Assembly: GCA_016584305.1 (NCBI GenBank)
Contig: JACEEZ010025355.1
Coordinates: forward strand, 386,001-450,000
Length of the DNA stretch: 64,000 nucleotides
Origin: Chionoecetes opilio
Lineage: Eukaryota; Arthropoda; Malacostraca; Decapoda; Majidae
Direction: 5' to 3'
Shown here: in pieces, positions 58,626 through 64,000 of the stretch
How the letters are laid out: every line of letters starts with the position of its first letter
Numbering within the stretch: position 1 is the stretch's first letter
Translations under genes and position numbers: made by a program
The notes under the pieces: model-generated
What the model saw: only the letters and a program-made list of their open reading frames with translations
What the model was told of the DNA's origin: nothing
Databases searched by the model: none

Positions 58626-58775
58626 CAATTGACTCCAGCAGCCGGGCCCGTCGCGTCATAAATCCCCACGCCAATGTTGTACAGGGAGGGGTCAGGGCGG
58701 GGGTCATGTGCTACCCCCACCACGCACCCTACCACCATCACCCCCACCACACACGCTGCCACCTGCCGCCACATC
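58626..58775 (-). CDS. CDase: Neutral ceramidase exon 1 of CDS (start, signal peptide)
   Basis: The ATG is at 58774-58772, one base after a strong acceptor (TTTCTCCCCTCTACAG|G), so an upstream 5' UTR exon is likely. The protein begins MWRQVAACVVGVMVVGCVVG then VAHDPRPDPSLYNIGVGIYD and ATGPAAGVN. Residues 5-22 are a hydrophobic signal peptide with likely cleavage after GVA. YNIGVGIYDATGPAA is the conserved N-terminal block of neutral ceramidases. As written, the exon ends with TG before the donor G|GTAATT, and exon 2 starts with ATG in phase 0, so the join is one base short. A third T in the AATT of 58627-58630 would give the leucine found here in mammalian homologues. Confidence 0.92.
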
Positions 58776-58960
58776 CTGTAGAGGGGAGAAAGAGGGGAAA
58801 CGTGGTATTAGAGGGGGTGAATGAATGTTTGTGTGTATTTGCGGCTTATTGTTACTTTTGTTTTTTTGCCTTGGTCAGTCTTGTGTGATGTAAAATAATA
58901 ATAATATAATTTACCTATAGTGATACGTATTTAAAGGGTTGAGTCAGGGTATTGAGTTCT
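58776..58960 (-). other. Upstream intron or 5' region of ceramidase
   Basis: Starts with the pyrimidine-rich acceptor of exon 1. No promoter or further exon recognised. Confidence 0.4.
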
Positions 58961-58962
58961 TT

Positions 58963-58969
58963 ATTTGTG

Positions 58970-59000
<31 letters not shown>

Positions 59001-59116
59001 TGTGTGTGTGTATGTGTGTGTGGGTGTGGGTGTGTGGTGTGTGTGTGTGTGTGTGTGTATGTGTGCGCTGGGTAGGTAAAACTCGCTCCTATTTTTTTTT
59101 TCTCTCGCTCGCTCTT

Positions 59117-59205
<89 letters not shown>
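58963..59205. repeat. (TG)n and (CT)n microsatellites
   Basis: TG at 58963-59060 with GG interruptions, CT at 59100-59205. Confidence 0.95.
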
Positions 59206-59208
<3 letters not shown>

Positions 59209-59468
59209 GTCCCCTCGTAATGGTAAAGGTTGAACCAATGTAACACGTCTCAACTTGTTTTTTTGTTCCTCAGAATTAGTGTGATGTTGGTAATAAAGAT
59301 GCAAGTCTTACTTAGTGATTCATGCATTGATTTGTTCACTTGTGTGTTTACTTGCTGCATTTCTTCCCTCCTTCCTTCCTATTTTACTGCCTTTCTAAAT
59401 TACTACTCGCATACTTATTCATTAATACTTCATTTCTTTGTTTATGTAGGCATCTATTGATCTATTTA

Positions 59469-59943
59469 CCGTAGATAACACAATAGTCGCCAGCTGCAAT
59501 ATTGTCGCCAGCCGCCAAATATTACGAATTATAGCATCACTACAGTTTTGTATGTGCCACTGAAGATGATACACAGTAGTTTATATCATGACTGTATAAT
59601 CTACTCTGTTTCAGTGTTGTTTTATGCTTTGTATCTGCAGGTATACATGGTTTCAAATTTCGCTACTCGTTTTTTTTTCTCGCGACGACGACGGCGGGAG
59701 GACACTCTTAACATAAACACTTTTTGGCGACCTTATTGTTGGTCGCTACTCTGGTGATATTTTGTAATATGTTCATTTATAGCCATAATATGACACAGAT
59801 GAAGACACAAAATGACACAGACTCTCCAGATAGCCCCTTCTAACTTTCCTGAAATCATGGATGTAGAAATGTAAGTATTAACGCCACCAGACGTCTGTAA
59901 ACAGAAAAAAACTTTGTCCTGGCGACTTTAGTGTTATCTACGG
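59469..59943. mobile_element. TA-flanked MITE (475 bp)
   Basis: Ends CCGTAGATAACACAATAGTC and, reversed, CCGTAGATAACACTAAAGTC, both continuing GCCAG (25-bp inverted ends with two mismatches). Flanked by TA (59467-59468, 59944-59945). No transposase. A partial relative is at 20661-20857. Confidence 0.88.
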
Positions 59944-59945
59944 TA

Positions 59946-60374
59946 GTCATCTACCAATCAGAGGCTTGACCTATGATGATTATGTTTTCCTTGCTCTCCG
60001 CCAGATGGCCCTGAGAAATAGGGCAGCGGGTACGCATGCATCAGGTGGCTGGCTCTCACGCGCTCATCAATATACCAGTCTTGCGTCAATATCGTATTTT
60101 TTCATCAACTTATCGTGAAGGTTTCATTACAAGACAAACAATGGGACAATTTGATTTCTGATCGATTTATTCGTTTTCGTTTTATCATGCCATCTTTGGT
60201 TGGTATTATATTTTTTTACGCTAGGTTAGTTTTGTAGATAATCTTTTTTAGTGCGATGTGGAAATATTTGGGACGGGAACTTGAATGAATTGATTAATAA
60301 GAATAAAATATTTTAGTATATTTATGTTTCTTTAGTTTCCATTTTGGAGGGCTATTTTGGAGGAAAAGGTATAT
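59946..60374. other. Intergenic sequence, nothing recognised
   Basis: AT-rich; no gene or repeat family identified. Confidence 0.4.
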
Positions 60375-60398
60375 TGTGTATGTATATATGTATGTATG

Positions 60399-60432
<34 letters not shown>

Positions 60433-60462
60433 TGTATGTATGTATGTATATATGTATGTATG

Positions 60463-60496
<34 letters not shown>

Positions 60497-60518
60497 TGTA
60501 TGTATGTATGTATGTATG

Positions 60519-60552
<34 letters not shown>

Positions 60553-60590
60553 TATATGTATATATGTATGTATGTACGTATGTACGTATG

Positions 60591-60624
<34 letters not shown>

Positions 60625-60650
60625 TGTATGTATGTATGTATGTATGTATG

Positions 60651-60684
<34 letters not shown>

Positions 60685-60788
60685 TGTATGTATGTATGTA
60701 TGTATGTATGTATGTATGTATGTATGTATGTATGTATGTATGTATGTATGTATGTATGTATGTATGTATGTATGTATATATGTATGTA
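60375..60788. repeat. (TATG)n microsatellite
   Basis: About 100 TATG units with occasional TATA; gives Met-Tyr-Val-Cys ORFs in three frames. Confidence 0.98.
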
Positions 60789-60953
60789 GGGTGGGTAGAG
60801 TGATACTGGACCTTACTTATATCAACCTTTTTATTGCAATGTGAAATTTTTATCGCCCAGAAAAAAAATATAAAAAATAAGTTTTATGTGAGCTCCCTTT
60901 TTTCCCTCTTTTTTTTTTATGCCGTCACTTTCTATATAGAATGTGTCGAAAAC

Positions 60954-60954
<1 letters not shown>

Positions 60955-61007
<53 letters not shown>

Positions 61008-61055
61008 TGTGTGTGTGTGTGTGTGTGTTGTGTGTGTGTGTTGTTTGTTTGTTTA
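60955..61055. repeat. (TG)n microsatellite
   Basis: TG repeat with a few single-base slips. Confidence 0.95.
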
Positions 61056-61204
61056 CCCATGTCTCGAGTTCTCATTGCAATTTTATTTTACTTCTCACAA
61101 GGCTTTCTTTCATGCATTACCCAATCATCGTTCACTGTTCCTCCCTCTTCAATCTGTCCTTTTAACGTCTTGCTCCTTGAAATAACAACACAAGCAGCGA
61201 TGAA

Positions 61205-61412
<208 letters not shown>

Positions 61413-61655
61413 AGGGGTTAAAATGAGCGCATGGTACAAGAGAGTATTTCTTCTTTCAACATCAAGACGTGTCAAGCATTTCGCTGTTATCAAATCCCAT
61501 AACACTGAGGTGAGGTGAAAGCAAGACCATCAGGCAGTGTTTCCTCATTCTTCTATTATCCATTATAGTCTTATTTGAGTCTCGTGTTGCAATGGGGGCA
61601 GTTTGAACCAAAATTCTGCATTATGTAGTTCAATAAGGTGTATAAAAGTGTTATG

Positions 61656-61708
<53 letters not shown>

Positions 61709-61709
61709 T
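61656..61709. repeat. (AAT)n tail of LINE
   Basis: Eighteen AAT units forming the 3' tail of the minus-strand LINE to the right. Confidence 0.9.
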
Positions 61710-62760
61710 TTATCCTCATCCGAAGGCATATAGGAAAAACCAGGATCAACAGACTATCCAGACAACTGAGATAGATATATATCAGAAAAAGAGTAGGACC
61801 CAAGACCGAGCCCTGAGGCACCCCAATAGTAACATCTAACCAATCAGATGCCTCGCCATTCACCACTACCCGTTGTTTACGATTTAAAAGCCAATCGTCA
61901 ATCCATGAACATAATTGCTCTCCCAAGCCATGCGCCCCTAGCTTGGTCAAAAGTCGCTTATGGGGAACCGTATCGAAGGCTTTCTGAAAATCAAGGCATA
62001 TTATATCCGAGGGAATTTCAGCGTCCCAGCTTGAACAAATGACATTAAAAAAATCGAGTAGGTTTGCTAAGCAGGATCTCTTATGTCGAAATCCATGCTG
62101 GGAGTTTAGTATTGAGTTATTTTCATCGAGAAAAGACACTATTTTATCCCGCAATATTTTCTCAAATAGTTTAACAATCACAGACGTTAGACTAATTGGG
62201 CGATAATTACTTGCGAGGCTCCCACTCCCTTTCTTGAATATCGGTGTAACACTAGCTAATTTCCACATACTAGGAACACACCTTTGTCCATTAGCGATTT
62301 ATTGAGAATAATCTTTAATGGGAGCGGAAGTCGACTGTGACACTCGCGAAGTAATCGCGGCGAGATTTCGTCCACCCCCACGGATTTTGCTGGGTCAAGC
62401 TTCCGCAAATACTTCGATATTCTGTCTACTGTCATCTCTGCTATTACCAATCTATCACTTTCGAGTCCCGCACACATGCTCACTGGTTCCGGTAATGGAG
62501 CTTCGTCTTCAGCATTAAAGAACCACCGAGCATGAACGATACCCCGAGTACGATACGCAGAGTCATTATATTTTCCAAGAGACCTTTTTACCCTTCCCAG
62601 AACGGGAACACTTTTTTATTGGACGCAACCTTCCTCAACTCGAACGTTTTAGCTAACAACTTTTGGGCTCTCGATCTACTCCTTGCAACACCTCATTGTC
62701 TCTCCAATCCGTCGCTTTGTACGCTTGTACAACTTTCAACGTCGCCTCTAGGGGGGGGTC
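61710..62760 (-). pseudogene. CR1/jockey-like LINE reverse transcriptase, defective
   Basis: The minus strand encodes the fingers and palm of a non-LTR reverse transcriptase: DPAKSVGVDEISPRLLRE (62256-62483), then after a one-base frame break near 62272, ASNYRPISLTSVIVKLFEKI, SQHGFRHKRSC, the catalytic FQKAFDTVPHKRLL (first aspartate) and GVPQGSVLGP. The frame then runs straight into the 3' tail (CLDSLL...PICLRMRIK) and (TTA)n; the YADD motif, thumb and C-terminal domain are absent, so it is internally deleted. Upstream of 62484 the frame is broken (NDSAYRTRGIVHARWFFNAE). The endonuclease is missing. Confidence 0.88.
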
Positions 62761-63580
62761 ATTACAAGATCTTTATGCAACGAGGTAGTCATGTGTACCT
62801 CCAGAATCGCAGCGGCAGTGAGAGTAGTGAGAACTTATACGCTCAAGCTGGAGGAGGAGGATATGGCAACAATTGAGGAGCAGTGAGCAGTCAGAAGCTG
62901 CTGAGGAGAGACGCATCGGATGAGAGAAAGGGAATGATGCGTCGGAGACCAGATGGGATAAATGGTGTGAGGATCGAGAGAGAGTCTAGAGAGAGTACCC
63001 AGAGATGGACGGAGAAGAAGAGAGATGCGTAAGGTGAGGAGAGAGAGAGAGAGAGACATTAAAGGAAACAAGGGCAGATATGGGACGTTTCCAAAATAGA
63101 TATGGACAAGGAAAGAAAAAAAGAAAGAAAGAAAGAAAGAATGCACGAAGGAAGGAAGAGAGGGAACGAAAGAGGAGGAAGAAAGAGAACGAAGAAGAAT
63201 TGCAAGGAAAGAAAAACTAAACAAAAGGAGAAAGGGAAGCAAGATAAATAAGAAACACGAAGAAATGCAAACGTAAATACAGAAAATTAGTAAATAGCAA
63301 ATAATTGTAAATTGTAAATATATTGTAAGATTGTATACGTATAAATTATAAGTCATAAGAGCAACAAACAGACAGACAGACAGACAGGCGTTCCCTCGGG
63401 GGGCCCGTGGGTGCCGGGGGTCCTCGGGGGGAGTGACTCACTCCTCGGCAAAAAGGATCTCCTTGTTTTTTCTGCAAGCAACTGGGAGCGAGAAAAACAT
63501 GGACGCAGACGCCACAGGACACCGAACTTCTTAGAAGCTGTTTTAGCAAGAGATGAAATGTGAGATTTCCCGTTCAGATT
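62761..63580. other. Purine- and A-rich sequence, 3' flank of kinase-like gene
   Basis: Includes GAGAGAGAG near 63040, (AAAG)n at 63118-63140 and AT-rich 63285-63350. It may include the 3' untranslated region of the gene to the right; no canonical AATAAA was seen on minus in 63280-63580. Confidence 0.5.
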
Positions 63581-63581
63581 T

Positions 63582-64000
63582 TTAGATTGTCCTAGATTGG
63601 ATAGTCCTAGACTGTTCATTGTAGAGGCAGGAGACAGTGGAGCCTTGTTGAAGAAGAGTGGAGGGTTGTGTGGAGTGTTGTGTGGAGAGGTTAGTCCTTG
63701 ACTGTTCATTGTAGAGGCAGGAGACAGTTGAGTGTCGTTGATGAAGAGTGGAGAGTTGTGTGGTAGGCTGTGTCGCGTAGATGGTGTCCTGCAGCTGCTC
63801 CTCCGTGAGGCAGGCCAGCAAGCGCCGCGCCTGCTCCGCCACCTGGCGCAGGGAGGGCCGCACCTCGGGCTGCTCCCGCGTGCACGCCGCCGCCAGGGGC
63901 GTCAGCAGCGGGGTGAGCAAGGGGTGTTCGGAGCTGTGGCACACGGAGCCGAGCATCACCCCGACGCTGAACACGTCGCTGGACGGCTGCAGCGGCTGCC
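63582..64000 (-). CDS. Protein-kinase-like C-terminus, last coding exon (partial)
   Basis: The frame is open from the right edge of the window to a TAG or TAA stop at about 63582. It begins QPLQPSSDVFSVGVMLGSVC and continues to TPLAAACTREQPEVRPSLRQ and VAEQARRLLACLTEEQLQDT. DVFSVGVML corresponds to kinase subdomain IX (D-W/F-S-G) and CTREQPEVRPS to subdomain XI with its conserved arginine; only about 37 residues separate them, fewer than in a standard kinase, so part of the C-lobe is shortened. After residue about 85 the tail has two copies of a 30-residue unit (STVSCLYNEQSRT) from a 90-bp tandem repeat. DNA is GC-rich (63770-64000), unlike the surroundings. The specific kinase cannot be named; the catalytic loop is beyond the window. 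Confidence 0.7.
   Translation of the reverse strand, partial: QPLQPSSDVFSVGVMLGSVCHSSEHPLLTPLLTPLAAACTREQPEVRPSLRQVAEQARRLLACLTEEQLQDTIYATQPTTQLSTLHQRHSTVSCLYNEQSRTNLSTQHSTQPSTLLQQGSTVSCLYNEQSRTIQSRTI
63611..63775. repeat. 90-bp tandem duplication in the kinase-like tail
   Basis: ACTGTTCATTGTAGAGGCAG then GAGACAGT starts at 63611 and 63701. The period of 90 keeps the reading frame. Confidence 0.9.

Noticed and set aside
60344..60844. Met-Tyr-Val-Cys ORFs of up to 166 codons
   Set aside because: Translation of a (TATG)n tetranucleotide repeat open in three frames.

Overview
The window is nuclear DNA from an arthropod, most likely a decapod crustacean. Evidence: spliced exons of an animal neutral ceramidase, introns up to about 38 kb, very long (GA/CT)n, (GT)n and trinucleotide arrays, many minisatellites, and several DNA-transposon and LINE families. 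The decapod assignment is inferred from this repeat style; no species can be named. There are no bacterial operons, CRISPR arrays or rRNA genes.

Layout. One minus-strand gene, a secreted neutral ceramidase (ASAH2/CDase family), covers most of the window. Five exons are visible in transcription order: 58626-58775 (start codon, signal peptide), 42129-42272, 4078-4254, 3452-3647 and 91-221. Together they give about 265 residues, and the gene continues past the left edge. Intron 1 is 16.4 kb, intron 2 is 37.9 kb, intron 3 is 430 bp and intron 4 is 3.2 kb. At the far right, 63582-64000 holds the last coding exon of a second minus-strand gene with a protein-kinase-like C-terminus.

Intron 4 (222-3451) is almost entirely a 15-bp minisatellite. 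Intron 2 (4255-42128) is repeat-rich: microsatellites, minisatellites with units of about 26 to 156 bp, LINE 3' tails, two SINE-like families, a complete hAT element with an 8-bp target duplication, a small hAT MITE, a 1.66-kb TTAA element carrying a 0.9-kb palindromic foldback element, and several copies of a 214-bp TTAA MITE. One of these MITEs has a matching empty site elsewhere in the window, which shows its TTAA target duplication directly.

Intron 1 (42273-58625) holds a head-to-tail duplication of about 7.04 kb (42567-49603 and 49608-56739). Each unit has a foldback element, a G-rich minisatellite of about 2.8 kb and an unfamiliar ORF. The ORF is intact in the left unit (385 codons, minus strand, 47523-48680): a multi-pass membrane protein with a duplicated basic/amphipathic C-terminal module. 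The right unit is clean for its first 1.6 kb, then dense with indels, and its ORF is broken. This may be unpolished assembly rather than biology. The best candidates for something undescribed are the 385-codon ORF, the foldback family and the 214-bp TTAA family.
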